From assembly GCF_015694735.1 (NCBI RefSeq), contig NZ_JADQDP010000005.1, forward strand, positions 62,001-126,000: DNA of 64,000 nt, read 5' to 3'. The first letter of the stretch is position 1, and every line of letters starts with the position of its first letter. The notes under the pieces were generated by a model that had not been told where the DNA came from, did no database searches, and saw only the letters and a list, made by a program, of their open reading frames with translations. A program made the position numbers and the translations under genes. Positions 9,401 to 16,574 of the stretch are shown piece after piece. The DNA comes from Hymenobacter properus (GTDB taxonomy: Bacteria; Bacteroidota; Bacteroidia; Cytophagales; Hymenobacteraceae).

Positions 9401-9804
9401 AGGTGGTGCCACTTGCCGTCGTCGATACGGGCCGTGGAGGCCCCTGAAGACATGTATTGTCCGATGCCGATGCGACCATTGAAGTAAGCATTACCACCCA
9501 GAATGGCGAGGTGGTAGCCTTTCTCTTCTAACAGTGAGTTATAGTATTTTCCCACTATCCACTGGTAGGCGCTGCTGGTTGTTTTTATCCAAGCCTCAAC
9601 CGTGACCTGATTAGTAACACCTCGGTTGTTGGTGCCGCAGTTAATATAGCTGCTAAAACCGTTGAAAGACAAGGTGTTGCCTGGGCCAGGTAATGTTTGC
9701 GCGCGGGCCGATGAGATGCAGTTTGTCAGAAGTATAAAAGCTACAACAACTCTGCATAATGGGCACGTATTAAGAACACGCGTAAAAGTAGACCACATAG
9801 GCAT
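6469..9804 (-). CDS. Secreted LamG/tandem-repeat protein with T9SS type B sorting domain
   Basis: 1111 residues. Signal peptide with predicted cleavage after ARA (residue 35). Residues about 37-205 form a concanavalin-like LamG domain (SFNGFSSYINCG, FNGDLDEVRVWR). Residues about 392-960 are eight near-identical 71-residue repeats (GDSxxC...WSTGATT...GTYTVTV...GC...RRTVR), then a ninth, divergent one. The last 80 residues (VPNIVTANGDKLNDQFKV ... YDRWGRAVFQ) are a gliding-motility-associated C-terminal domain, the type B sorting signal recognised by the type IX secretion system, so the protein should reach the cell surface or medium. It sits third in a five-gene glycan operon, 36 bases after the GT-B gene and 31 before the deacetylase, an odd place for an ordinary adhesin. 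Each repeat holds a D-S/T-V/L/T triplet (see findings). Confidence 0.92.
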   Translation of the reverse strand: MPMWSTFTRVLNTCPLCRVVVAFILLTNCISSARAQTLPGPGNTLSFNGFSSYINCGTNNRGVTNQVTVEAWIKTTSSAYQWIVGKYYNSLLEEKGYHLAILGGNAYFNGRIGIGQYMSSGASTARIDDGKWHHLAGVCNFSTWQIYVDGVLENSAAFPASQSDLTTSTSLVIGCYDVQSGQYFNGDLDEVRVWRTARTATEIRDNMCRKFATAPASLVAYYRLDQNSGLAAIDNGTVPTNAALLNISGSWHLSGAPLGDASANLYPSTWLAGSKVALGTATGDSAIVSGVSAQARGVHVYAINSAPSIAPPGQSAPPYFGVFTTGTSNATNTYTLRLRPSTGPACRNAFTRISNELAWTLPPQLPATVTSLLVPNALYRGEYIFTQGTAIPASIIGDSVLCAGTSSTQLSAIAPSGASFLWSTGATTATLSNVVPGTYSVTITFAGGCSRVLRRTVQAVPTPTVTITGDSLLCPSTSTLLTAAAPGATGYRWNTGATTATLAVPQAGTYTVTVTYGQGCTTTSRRQVRFIALPSAAIIGDSVLCGNATTQLTVSTTGAATYLWNNGATTATLLNVPAGTYTVTVSFATGCARILRRTVRALPIPAVVITGDSVLCAGATTSLTATANGAVGYLWNTGATTASISGTLPGIYTVTTTFATGCTRVVRRTVRALAVPAIAITGDSTICPGTSTLITATAPGATGYRWSNGATTPGLTISQPGMYTVTVSYGTGCTTSARREVRLNAVPSATITGDSLICAGGTTQLSVATAGSAAYRWSTGATTAAVSVVPGTYSVTLTFSNGCTRLLRRTVRAVPVPALAITGDSVLCAGSSTTLTVVSSGTATFRWSTGATTPGIYNVLPGTYSVTVTYGSGCVRVLQRTVRALGVPSIAISGDSTVCAGNTTTLTATAAGAIAYRWSTGATTASAFIAQPGTYTVTATYGTGCIVSARRTVRLNAIGAPVAFTLGADTTLCEGDQVLLQGPAGAAYRYQWSDGSTNRQLAVQTAGRYTLRVSTACGEQSASRTVAVTSCLKVPNIVTANGDKLNDQFKVQGLKGEGWALDVYDRWGRAVFQTANYHNEWGADAAPGVYYVLLRRPATGFVYKGWLEVLR
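6925..8629 (-). repeat. Eight tandem 213-base coding repeats
   Basis: Eight consecutive units of about 213 bases (71 codons) inside the large secreted protein; a ninth, divergent unit ends near 6710. Units 2, 5 and 8 resemble each other most (YG-x-GC, RR-x-VR, QxGxYTVT), as do 3 with 6 and 4 with 7, suggesting growth by duplicating three-unit blocks. Two Cys per unit could form a disulfide after export. Confidence 0.85.
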
Positions 9805-9840
9805 AACAGAACTAAGTTGAATTGAATCAAGATAGCAAAG

Positions 9841-11166
9841 CTACGCCAGCCATTCGGATATGTACCGAAGCGCAAGCACTTGGCTATAACCTTCATATTG
9901 TGTTCCGATGGTGGCGTTGTAGTAGGCAGCGCGTCGGAATAGGTCGGTAGGTTTGTCGGCCTGATATTGAAGCAGTAAGGATTTAAGTTCGGTCAGGCTC
10001 TGGGCCGCATCTATTAGGCCGTGGGCCACATAGCCATAGTAGTCGTTGACAGCAGCGTGGGCGCTGAAGCGGTAATAGATGCTGGCTAGGTTGAGGAGGG
10101 TGGCCTCCAGATGCGTGGAAGTGTCGGCAGCAATCAGGGCATCGTGCTGTTGCAAAAATGCAAACACGTTCTCCCGCTTCGAATCAGACCATTGCAGCGT
10201 GGGCAACGCCCGGCCCAACGGGCCAAAATCGCGTGGGTCGCTCGGGTGCGGGCGCAGGGTGAAGGATAAGTCCGGCAACTCTTTTATGAGGTAGGCAAGG
10301 GTTTCGGTCAGAGCTGGCAGCGGGTCGTGCACGTTGCAGGCTAGTCCTACCCGCGCCACCGACGGCTTTATGTTCTTCTGCCCCAGAAAAGCATCCGCTT
10401 TGGGCATGCCCACTAGCTCTACACGGCCCTGCACCGGACCACACTGCCGGTACTTGTCCAGGGCGTCCTGGCCTTCGAGCAGGCTGAGGTCGAAGCCCAG
10501 AGGCGGGAAGCTGGTGCTCACGCTGGCGTGCTGAATGTAGGCCGTGGGCACGCCCTCGGCCCGGCAGGCCAGCAGCAGCGAGCGGGTGTCGTCGTTGTGG
10601 TCGTTGGAAAACACCACGGCGCGCGGGCGGTAGTGGCGCAAGGCCCGCCGGTACACCTCGTAGTAGCCGATGGCGTAGAAAATAAAGTCGAAATACCGCC
10701 ACGCCCGCCGGCCCTCCGAGCGCAGCAGCCCGATGAATACCAGCGGAAATTGCCAGTAATACAGCAGTTTGCGACGCAGTGAAAGCCGATTCACGGCTCC
10801 GTTGTAGCGCCCGATGTTCTTGGCCTGCCCGGCCAGCAATACAGCGTCGGGGCGGGCTTCTTTGAGGAAGGAGAGTGCGTCGTAGTTGTTGGCACTCACC
10901 ACGTAGAGCCACACCTTGTCGTGCAGGTTTTCGGGGTTCTGGATGGGCCGAAAGACGTTGCCCAGCAACCGCAGGCCCGCGTAGCCCAGCACCCGCGCCA
11001 GCCGCTTCAGCGGGTTGGCGGGCGAAATGCTGGCCATAGCCGCCGCCGGCAACGACGCATACACGTCGGAAAAGCGCAGCTGCAGGATATCGCGCAGGCG
11101 CTTGGTTAGGGTAGGAGGGTAAGAGGGTATGGGGGTAGGAGTCGTTTCTGTTGGCGTAATTGACAT
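9841..11166 (-). CDS. Putative GT-B fold glycosyl- or glycerophospho-transferase
   Basis: 441 residues, no signal peptide. The C-terminal half has features shared by CDP-glycerol glycerophosphotransferases and capsule-type GT-B enzymes: PTAYIQHASVS, ELVGMPKADAF, TLRPHPSD and AADTSTHLEATLLN (nucleotide-binding region). Second gene after the NeuB-type synthase (43 bases) and before the T9SS repeat protein (36 bases), which suggests it transfers the sugar made by this locus, perhaps as a polymerising transferase. I do not recognise a precise family; a sialyl- or nonulosonyl-transferase is possible from context only. Confidence 0.6.
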   Translation of the reverse strand: MSITPTETTPTPIPSYPPTLTKRLRDILQLRFSDVYASLPAAAMASISPANPLKRLARVLGYAGLRLLGNVFRPIQNPENLHDKVWLYVVSANNYDALSFLKEARPDAVLLAGQAKNIGRYNGAVNRLSLRRKLLYYWQFPLVFIGLLRSEGRRAWRYFDFIFYAIGYYEVYRRALRHYRPRAVVFSNDHNDDTRSLLLACRAEGVPTAYIQHASVSTSFPPLGFDLSLLEGQDALDKYRQCGPVQGRVELVGMPKADAFLGQKNIKPSVARVGLACNVHDPLPALTETLAYLIKELPDLSFTLRPHPSDPRDFGPLGRALPTLQWSDSKRENVFAFLQQHDALIAADTSTHLEATLLNLASIYYRFSAHAAVNDYYGYVAHGLIDAAQSLTELKSLLLQYQADKPTDLFRRAAYYNATIGTQYEGYSQVLALRYISEWLA

Positions 11167-11209
11167 GCGTTCGAAACCTGAAATCCTAGCTAAACTAACC
11201 CCTCTTACC

Positions 11210-12253
11210 CTAGATAACGTCCCACGTGAGCGGCGTGCCGGGCTTGAGGGCTTGTGTGGCCTTGCGGCCTAGCACAGTTTCCCAGTGACGCGGCCATAGC
11301 CCGTCGCCGGGGCGGATGATTTTCAGGTTGTCCGTCGTCAATTCCTCGCCTGCCGCAATGGGCTTGGCCACGTAGATGCTTCGCTTGTAGAGCCGGCTTT
11401 TTTCCTCGCCAGTCTGGATGCAGAGCTGCACGCCGCCCAGCGCCTGGTGGGCGCGCTCGGTTTCCTCCACTAGCAGCTTCAGCTCGTGGGGCTCCAGGGA
11501 GAAGGCGGAGTCCACGCCGCCCTCGGCGCGGCTGGTGGTGAAGTGCTTCTCGATGACGCAGGCGCCCAAAGCCACGGCCGCCACGCTGGCACCCACGCCC
11601 ATGGTGTGGTCGCTTAGGCCAATGGGGCAGCCGAAGGTTTCGGCCAGCACCGGAATGGTGCGCAGGTTAGTGTTGGCGGGGGAGGCGGGGTAGGTGCTGG
11701 TGCACTTCAGCAGCACCAGCTCGCGGCAGCCGGCCTCGCGCAGCACCCGCACGGCGTCGTCAATCTCGGCCAGGGTGGCGGCCCCAGTGCTCACAATCAC
11801 GGGCTTGCCGGTGGCGGCTACTTTGCGCAGCAGCGGCCAGTGGGCATTTTCGAAGGAGGCAATTTTGTAGGCTGGCACGTCCAGCGTTTCCAGAAAATCC
11901 ACCGCCGTCTCGTCAAACGGGGAGCTGAAGGCCAGCATGCCATGCTGCCGGGCCCGGGCAAATAGCTCGGCGTGCCACTCCCAGGGTGTGTGGGCTTCCT
12001 GGTAGAGCTGGTAGAGGTTTTTGCCTTCCCACAGGCTCTGGCCTTCTTCGTCGATGGCGAAGCCAGTGTCCATGGTGATGGTATCGGCGGTGTAGGTCTG
12101 GAGCTTGAGGGCATCGACGCCGGCCGCAGCGGCGGCATCCACCAGGGCCAGGGCGCGTTCGAGGCTCTGGTTGTGGTTGCCCGACATTTCGGCGATGATA
12201 AACGGCTTGTGCGCGGGGCCGACCAAGCGGCCGCCGATGGTGATTTCGGTCAT
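11210..12253 (-). CDS. pseI: NeuB-family nonulosonic acid synthase (pseudaminic acid synthase type)
   Basis: 347 residues. N-terminal TIM barrel begins FIIAEMSGNHNQSLERALALV and DALKLQTYTADTITMD, wording closest to PseI; the C-terminal 60 residues (KRSIYVAKPIAAGEELT ... GTPLTWDVI) are the SAF antifreeze-like domain of NeuB enzymes. The family condenses phosphoenolpyruvate with a 6-carbon diacylamino sugar to make a nine-carbon acid. First gene of its operon, with its own -7 box 26 bases upstream. PseB and PseC in the neighbouring operon support a pseudaminic-type substrate; a legionaminic-type or unusual derivative cannot be excluded. Confidence 0.88.
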   Translation of the reverse strand: MTEITIGGRLVGPAHKPFIIAEMSGNHNQSLERALALVDAAAAAGVDALKLQTYTADTITMDTGFAIDEEGQSLWEGKNLYQLYQEAHTPWEWHAELFARARQHGMLAFSSPFDETAVDFLETLDVPAYKIASFENAHWPLLRKVAATGKPVIVSTGAATLAEIDDAVRVLREAGCRELVLLKCTSTYPASPANTNLRTIPVLAETFGCPIGLSDHTMGVGASVAAVALGACVIEKHFTTSRAEGGVDSAFSLEPHELKLLVEETERAHQALGGVQLCIQTGEEKSRLYKRSIYVAKPIAAGEELTTDNLKIIRPGDGLWPRHWETVLGRKATQALKPGTPLTWDVI

Positions 12254-12278
12254 GTTCAGGTAAAGCCAATATGCTGCG

Positions 12279-12286
12279 CAAAGGTA
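12279..12286 (-). promoter_or_regulatory. -7 promoter box for the pseI operon
   Basis: Minus strand reads TACCTTTG, an exact match to the Bacteroidota TAnnTTTG -7 element, 25 bases before the pseI start. I do not see a clear -33 TTG at the usual distance. Confidence 0.5.
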
Positions 12287-12339
12287 CTACTTTGGCTAGG
12301 CAAGGCTGTTTCGCAATGATTTACTTTGCGGCCTATACC

Positions 12340-13086
12340 ATGACTGTGCGCTCCTTATTACATTTCGTGGCCCGGGTGGCCCGGGCCCATCCGCGCACGA
12401 TGTGGCGGTTGGCGGGTGGGCTAATGGTTTGGATAGCAATATGCTTTGCGCTGGGCTACCGCCTGCCCTACGTAGACCGCCATCCCGACTGGCGCGGCTT
12501 TCCGGCGCTCAGCAACCCGCACTTCGTGGTGGAGGAAATCCCCGATTTCACCTTTGCGCAACGGTACAACCACCGCTTCCCCTACCCAAGCGAAGCGGCC
12601 ATGGTCGTTAGGCGAGGAAGATTGGTGGGGATGGACAGTGATTCAACGGTGGAAATAACCAGCGGTTATGTTGTCAGGAAAGGGAGGTTGACAGGGATAG
12701 ACAGTGCCGTAGATATAGAAATAACTAGTGGATGGGAGTTGTATGACAATTACCGCCGCAATCTGAAAAATATCCGCTCGGTTGGCTTTCAGGTGACGGA
12801 AAATGAATTTGATTCGGACATTCACATTCACCTCTGGGGAAGCGGCAACGACGTGGGCCGGCCCAGTGAGCCCTGGAGCCCCGGGTTTCGCAAGTTTGGC
12901 TACGAATACATGCAGCTGAATTTGGGCGGCGAAACTGCTTATTTCAAAGACGAGCAGTCGTCCCAGTCCACGGCGCTCGATGGTTTCTATCAATACAACG
13001 TACCTACCTCGCGGCAAGACACCCTGTACCTGCGCTATGGCCCAACGAAAACCAACTACCGCATATACCTGAGCAAGCAGCCCTAA
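12340..13086 (+). CDS. Unrecognised protein with one N-terminal membrane helix
   Basis: 248 residues from ATG at 12340 (another in-frame ATG is at 12316). One membrane segment near residues 23-40 (LAGGLMVWIAICFALGY) is followed by a mostly hydrophilic, periplasmic-looking domain rich in aromatics (FHIHLWGSG-like stretches, YGPTKTNYRIYL at the end). I do not recognise the family. Residues 89-132 are two copies of a 22-residue unit that use codons rare in neighbours (agg, aga, ata). It is the only plus-strand gene between the two sugar operons and is divergent from pseI with 86 bases between starts. Confidence 0.7.
   Translation: MTVRSLLHFVARVARAHPRTMWRLAGGLMVWIAICFALGYRLPYVDRHPDWRGFPALSNPHFVVEEIPDFTFAQRYNHRFPYPSEAAMVVRRGRLVGMDSDSTVEITSGYVVRKGRLTGIDSAVDIEITSGWELYDNYRRNLKNIRSVGFQVTENEFDSDIHIHLWGSGNDVGRPSEPWSPGFRKFGYEYMQLNLGGETAYFKDEQSSQSTALDGFYQYNVPTSRQDTLYLRYGPTKTNYRIYLSKQP
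12604..12735 (+). repeat. Two tandem 66-base in-frame repeats
   Basis: 12604-12669 and 12670-12735 encode VVRRGRLVGMDSD... and VVRKGRLTGIDSA..., 14 of 22 residues identical. The segment is AT-richer than its surroundings. Confidence 0.75.
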
Positions 13087-13309
13087 CTGCCTGAACGGGA
13101 GTGGGCCGTGACCGTTCGGTACAGGAGCATGACCTCTCCGCGCCCGACCGCCTCTGCCTCACGTTGGGGCCCAAGCTAATGCCCGAACTCGGCTTATGGC
13201 TGGGCTGCAAGCGCGCCTTCCGCGACCTGTTTGCTCGGTGAGCATCCGCAGGGCCTGCACCCGGCAACGCTGGCCACAGCCCCTTGCCACAGTAGGCAGT
13301 GGTGGCGGT

Positions 13310-13984
13310 TTAGCGCAATAAATCAGCTACGAATTCCGCCGTCAGCTCATCCAGCGAGTGAATGCGCCGGTCGGCTTCATGGGCCGCATCGGCTTCGTAG
13401 TGGGCGTAGTTGCCGCGCAGGATGCGCACCGTGCGAAACCCCAATGGCTTGATGCCCACGAAATCCTTGCGCACGTTGTCGCCCACGTAGATAACCTGGT
13501 TGGGTTCGACCTTTTCGCGCCGGCAAATCAGCTGGAACACGTGCGGGTCGGGCTTGGCGCGGTGGCGGCCGTAGCGGTTGGTGAGGTAGGCGTGGCGCAC
13601 CCGGCCGGCCAGCCCCAGTGCGGCCACCTTGCGGGCCTGCACTTCCTTGTGCCCATCGGTGACGAGGTAGAGCGGCCAGTCGGCGAAGCGCGTTAGGCAA
13701 CGCTCGGCGTCGGAGTAAAGGCTGAATGTAGGAAGATGCTGGCGGTAGGCGCGCAGGCAGGCGGCTACGAGCGCCTTGCTCCAATGGCCGTGCTGGCGCA
13801 GCACATTATCAAATACCTGCCCCCGGCCCTGCGCGGCTTCCTCGGCTATTATGCCGGCCGCCAGCGTCTCGGCCGGCACGCCCAGCAGCGGGCTCAGAAA
13901 CGCCGCTACTGCCCGAAAGCCGCTGTGTACATAGCTGAGCTCGGGGTAGAGGGTATCATCGAGGTCGAAAACGAGGACGGGCAT
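13310..13984 (-). CDS. HAD-superfamily hydrolase (sugar-phosphatase-like)
   Basis: 224 residues. HAD motif I is DLDDTLY (nucleophile Asp7, acid Asp9), motif II YLVTDG, motif III Lys in AKPDPHVF, motif IV VIYVGDNVRKDF. A cap domain lies between motifs I and II. Last gene of the nine-gene sugar operon, 7 bases after the ATP-grasp fusion. Members of this family often dephosphorylate sugar phosphates; removing a 9-phosphate from a nonulosonic acid is a possible role here but is inferred only from context. Confidence 0.85.
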   Translation of the reverse strand: MPVLVFDLDDTLYPELSYVHSGFRAVAAFLSPLLGVPAETLAAGIIAEEAAQGRGQVFDNVLRQHGHWSKALVAACLRAYRQHLPTFSLYSDAERCLTRFADWPLYLVTDGHKEVQARKVAALGLAGRVRHAYLTNRYGRHRAKPDPHVFQLICRREKVEPNQVIYVGDNVRKDFVGIKPLGFRTVRILRGNYAHYEADAAHEADRRIHSLDELTAEFVADLLR

Positions 13985-13991
13985 GGCGTCT

Positions 13992-15941
13992 TTACACTGC
14001 GGTTACCACATCGGCCGCGGCGCGCACCTGGCGCAAAGGCCCAGCAGCCGGCCGGAACGGAAACTGGCTCAAATCGGCCCCGGCGGCTTCCTGCAAAAAC
14101 CAGAAAAACGAATCGACCCCGGCCGCAACGCCCAGCGTGGAGGCGCCGCCGAAGCGGCAGTTGCACTCAATGAGGTGCAGGCCGCCATCGGACGTGAGCA
14201 GGGCTTGCAGCACCAGCGGACCATACAAGCCAAGCTTCTCCACGATGGGAATAAGGCGGGCCACCAATGCCGGGTCGGAAATTGTCGTCGTTACCTGCGA
14301 CTCGCCGCGCACAATTACATCGCGGGTGCGCGGCACCAGGCCACGCACCTGGCCCGTGCGGTCCACGTAGGCATCCACACTGATTTCCTGGCCGCTGATG
14401 AAGGGCTGAAAAACCGGTTCCTCCAGCGAGCGGGCGTGGGCCAGGGCGGCGGCCTCGGGCAGGTTCAGCCCCAGGCTCAGCGAGCCAGCGCCGTGCCGCT
14501 CCTTCACCACGAAGCCGGTAGTGCCAAGGCTTTGCGCATTAGCAGCCAGCCCATCGAGCCCCAACGCGGTAGGAATGACGGGCAAGCCGTTTTCGCGGCC
14601 AAACACTTCGAATTCAAGCTTGTCGAGGCAGCGCGTCACCGCTTCCGGCTCGCTCACCAGCACGGCAATGCCGGCCTCGGCCAGCGCCGCACGGTGTCGG
14701 CTCCAGAAAGCCAGCTCGCCGTCGCGCGTGGGGATGACGTGGGCAATGCCGTGGGCCCGGCAGTGGGTAATAATTTCTTCCAGATGGGCGTCGGCGGTGG
14801 CGGGCATCAGCCAGAAATCGTCGGTGAAGTGCCGGGCCAGGCAAGCGGGGTTCATGTCGCCGCCGATGACTTTCACATCGGGGTGCAGACGCTGCGCGGC
14901 GGCGCGCACGGCTTGCACCAGCGGCACCTTGGCCGCCACGCTGCTGATGAGCACGTGGCCCGGTGCTTTGGCGGCGGGCGTTTCCTGCCGGGCGCGCTCA
15001 AAGGCAATAATTTCGGGAATGGCTTCCTCCAGCGAGGTCGGCGGCAACCAGTCTATCTGGCTGCTCCATAGCGTCATATCGGCCTGCGAAGCTTCAAAAG
15101 GAATGTCCGAGGCCACGTATTTGGCGCGCAGGTTTGGGAAGTTTTGCTTCAGCACGTCCACGACGTCGGACACGCGGCGGGCGCGGCCGGTGCCCAGGTT
15201 GATGATACCCGTCACGGTTTCGGCGGCGGCCAAGCGGAGCAGGCCCTCGGCCGTGTCGGCGGCGTAGAGGTAGTCGAAGAACGACTCGGCGCCATACACC
15301 GTGATTTCCTCGCCGGCCAGCAGCATGCGCACCCAGCGCGAGGTGATGTCGCGTCCGTTGCGCCCGTAGCCGCGGTAAATGCGCGGGATGGCCGTGCTAA
15401 ACTGCTCCCCCCGGAAGGTTTGCAAAAAGCGTAACTCAATTTCATGGGCCAGTTTGGCCATGCCCGTCAGGTTGCGGGGCAGGATGGGGTCGGTTTCGCG
15501 CAGGCTGCGGGGCTGGGCCGGCACTTCGGCGAAGTTGTAGAGCTCGGGGTCGTAGATGAGGTAGCTGCTGGCAAACACCACGCGGCGTAGCGAGTGCAGG
15601 TCCTTTTGCACCGTCATGAGGTGGTGGCTGAGCTGCACGTTGTGACGGAAGTTCTCCTCCCAAAAGCCGTAGCTTTCCGTCGAGCGCTCAAAGGTGGCGG
15701 CCAGGTGAATGAATACCTCGGGCGCAAACGCGCCAATTTCCTGCTCGGTGAGGAAGTTCAGGTCGCCCTGCCGGTACCTAAAGCGGGCCGGAAAATCGGC
15801 GGGCCGGGGCTTGAGGTCGCCCACCAGCACCTCGATGTCGTTGGGCAACGTGGCCAGCCGGCGCACCATTTCCTGGCCGATAACGCCGGCTCCGCCGCTG
15901 ATAAAAATTCGTTTAAAAGGCAGAGCTAAAGGCTTTGGCAT
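13992..15941 (-). CDS. Fusion of an epimerase-like SDR domain and an ATP-grasp domain
   Basis: 649 residues. Residues 10-310 form an extended-SDR domain with nucleotide-binding loop ISGGAGVIGQ; the Ser of the active site is in ASSYLIY (about 125-126), but the catalytic Tyr of YxxxK is Thr159 in TGMAK (Lys163 present). Residues about 327-649 are an ATP-grasp domain like that of carbamoyl-phosphate synthase large chains: VVKERHGAGSLSLG, EISVDAY and the metal site LIECNCRFGGAS. ATP-grasp enzymes usually join a carboxylate to an amine or thiol via an acyl phosphate. Its start overlaps the GNAT gene end by 29 bases, so the two are probably translationally coupled. Possible role: amidating or acylating an amino group of the sugar (inference). 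Confidence 0.85.
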   Translation of the reverse strand: MPKPLALPFKRIFISGGAGVIGQEMVRRLATLPNDIEVLVGDLKPRPADFPARFRYRQGDLNFLTEQEIGAFAPEVFIHLAATFERSTESYGFWEENFRHNVQLSHHLMTVQKDLHSLRRVVFASSYLIYDPELYNFAEVPAQPRSLRETDPILPRNLTGMAKLAHEIELRFLQTFRGEQFSTAIPRIYRGYGRNGRDITSRWVRMLLAGEEITVYGAESFFDYLYAADTAEGLLRLAAAETVTGIINLGTGRARRVSDVVDVLKQNFPNLRAKYVASDIPFEASQADMTLWSSQIDWLPPTSLEEAIPEIIAFERARQETPAAKAPGHVLISSVAAKVPLVQAVRAAAQRLHPDVKVIGGDMNPACLARHFTDDFWLMPATADAHLEEIITHCRAHGIAHVIPTRDGELAFWSRHRAALAEAGIAVLVSEPEAVTRCLDKLEFEVFGRENGLPVIPTALGLDGLAANAQSLGTTGFVVKERHGAGSLSLGLNLPEAAALAHARSLEEPVFQPFISGQEISVDAYVDRTGQVRGLVPRTRDVIVRGESQVTTTISDPALVARLIPIVEKLGLYGPLVLQALLTSDGGLHLIECNCRFGGASTLGVAAGVDSFFWFLQEAAGADLSQFPFRPAAGPLRQVRAAADVVTAV

Positions 15942-16506
15942 AGTCGGTGGCCAGTTGGCCGTGCATCAGTGAGTCGGCAAAAGTACCCGGCGCGAGCTGT
16001 ACGTGCTGCCGCAGCCGCCCTTCCAGCCGGAAGCCGCATTCTTCGAGAATGGCCACGTGCGCCGGCCGGATGTCGTAGGTTTCAGTAAACAAGCGGTTGA
16101 ATTTCAGGCCTTCAAATGCCACCTGCCCCAGCAGCCGCAAGTGCGCCCGAAAGTCCTCCCGATAAGTCGCGGCATCGGCCGCCCGTCCGGGTTCTACCAG
16201 GAAGGAGACTTCAGCGCGCAGGTCGGCCCAGGAAATGTGCACGAGGCCGCCATAAGCCACCAACTCGCCGCGGTGCAGCAGCGAAAACAGTAGCTGACCT
16301 GGTTGCTCCTGCTCAAATAGAGGCAGCACCACACGCTTGAAATAAGCGTCCTGCTGCTCGGCGCTGAGTGGGGCGGCCTGGCGCAGCACTTGCAGCTGGG
16401 CGTTTCGCCAGGCGCGAATGGGCTCCCGGTCTTCGTACCGAATGGGCACGAGCTGGTAGTCCTGCCAGCGGTACTCAGCTTGGGAAAGGGGGCGGTAGGT
16501 GGTCAT
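15913..16506 (-). CDS. GNAT-family N-acetyltransferase (PseH/SpsD-like position)
   Basis: 197 residues from ATG at 16506 (a longer frame reaches 16548 through a palindromic repeat remnant). It has the GNAT pattern: PIRAWRNAQ at the N-terminus, acceptor strands LVAYGGLVHI and AEVSFLV, and the end FNRLFTETYD...AILEECGFRLEGRLRQHV. Acetyltransferases of this type acetylate the amino group made by PseC-type aminotransferases. It ends inside the next gene. This is the best candidate for the N-acetylation step, though the activity is inferred from context. Confidence 0.8.
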   Translation of the reverse strand: MTTYRPLSQAEYRWQDYQLVPIRYEDREPIRAWRNAQLQVLRQAAPLSAEQQDAYFKRVVLPLFEQEQPGQLLFSLLHRGELVAYGGLVHISWADLRAEVSFLVEPGRAADAATYREDFRAHLRLLGQVAFEGLKFNRLFTETYDIRPAHVAILEECGFRLEGRLRQHVQLAPGTFADSLMHGQLATDYAKAFSSAF

Positions 16507-16524
16507 GACAGTAGTTATGAAACG

Positions 16525-16551
16525 GTCATGCTGCGGTCCGCTCAGCATGAC
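16525..16551. repeat. Short remnant of the dispersed palindromic element
   Basis: Inverted repeat gtcatgctg (16525-16533) and cagcatgac (16543-16551) with a 9-base loop. It matches the outer ends of the longer elements near 44812 and 58615 but lacks the inner part. Confidence 0.55.
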
Positions 16552-16574
16552 GTATTTAAATCATCATGAAGCGC

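Noticed and set aside
9841..11166. PseG-type UDP-sugar hydrolase
   Set aside because: The N-terminal G-x-G-H-x-x-R motif of PseG is absent and the length (441) is too great.
13101..13241. 46-codon frame starting at GTG with plausible composition
   Set aside because: Looks coding-like at the end (LGPKLMPELGLWLGCKRAF) but no family, no clear start context and no neighbour; may be a remnant, but I cannot support it.
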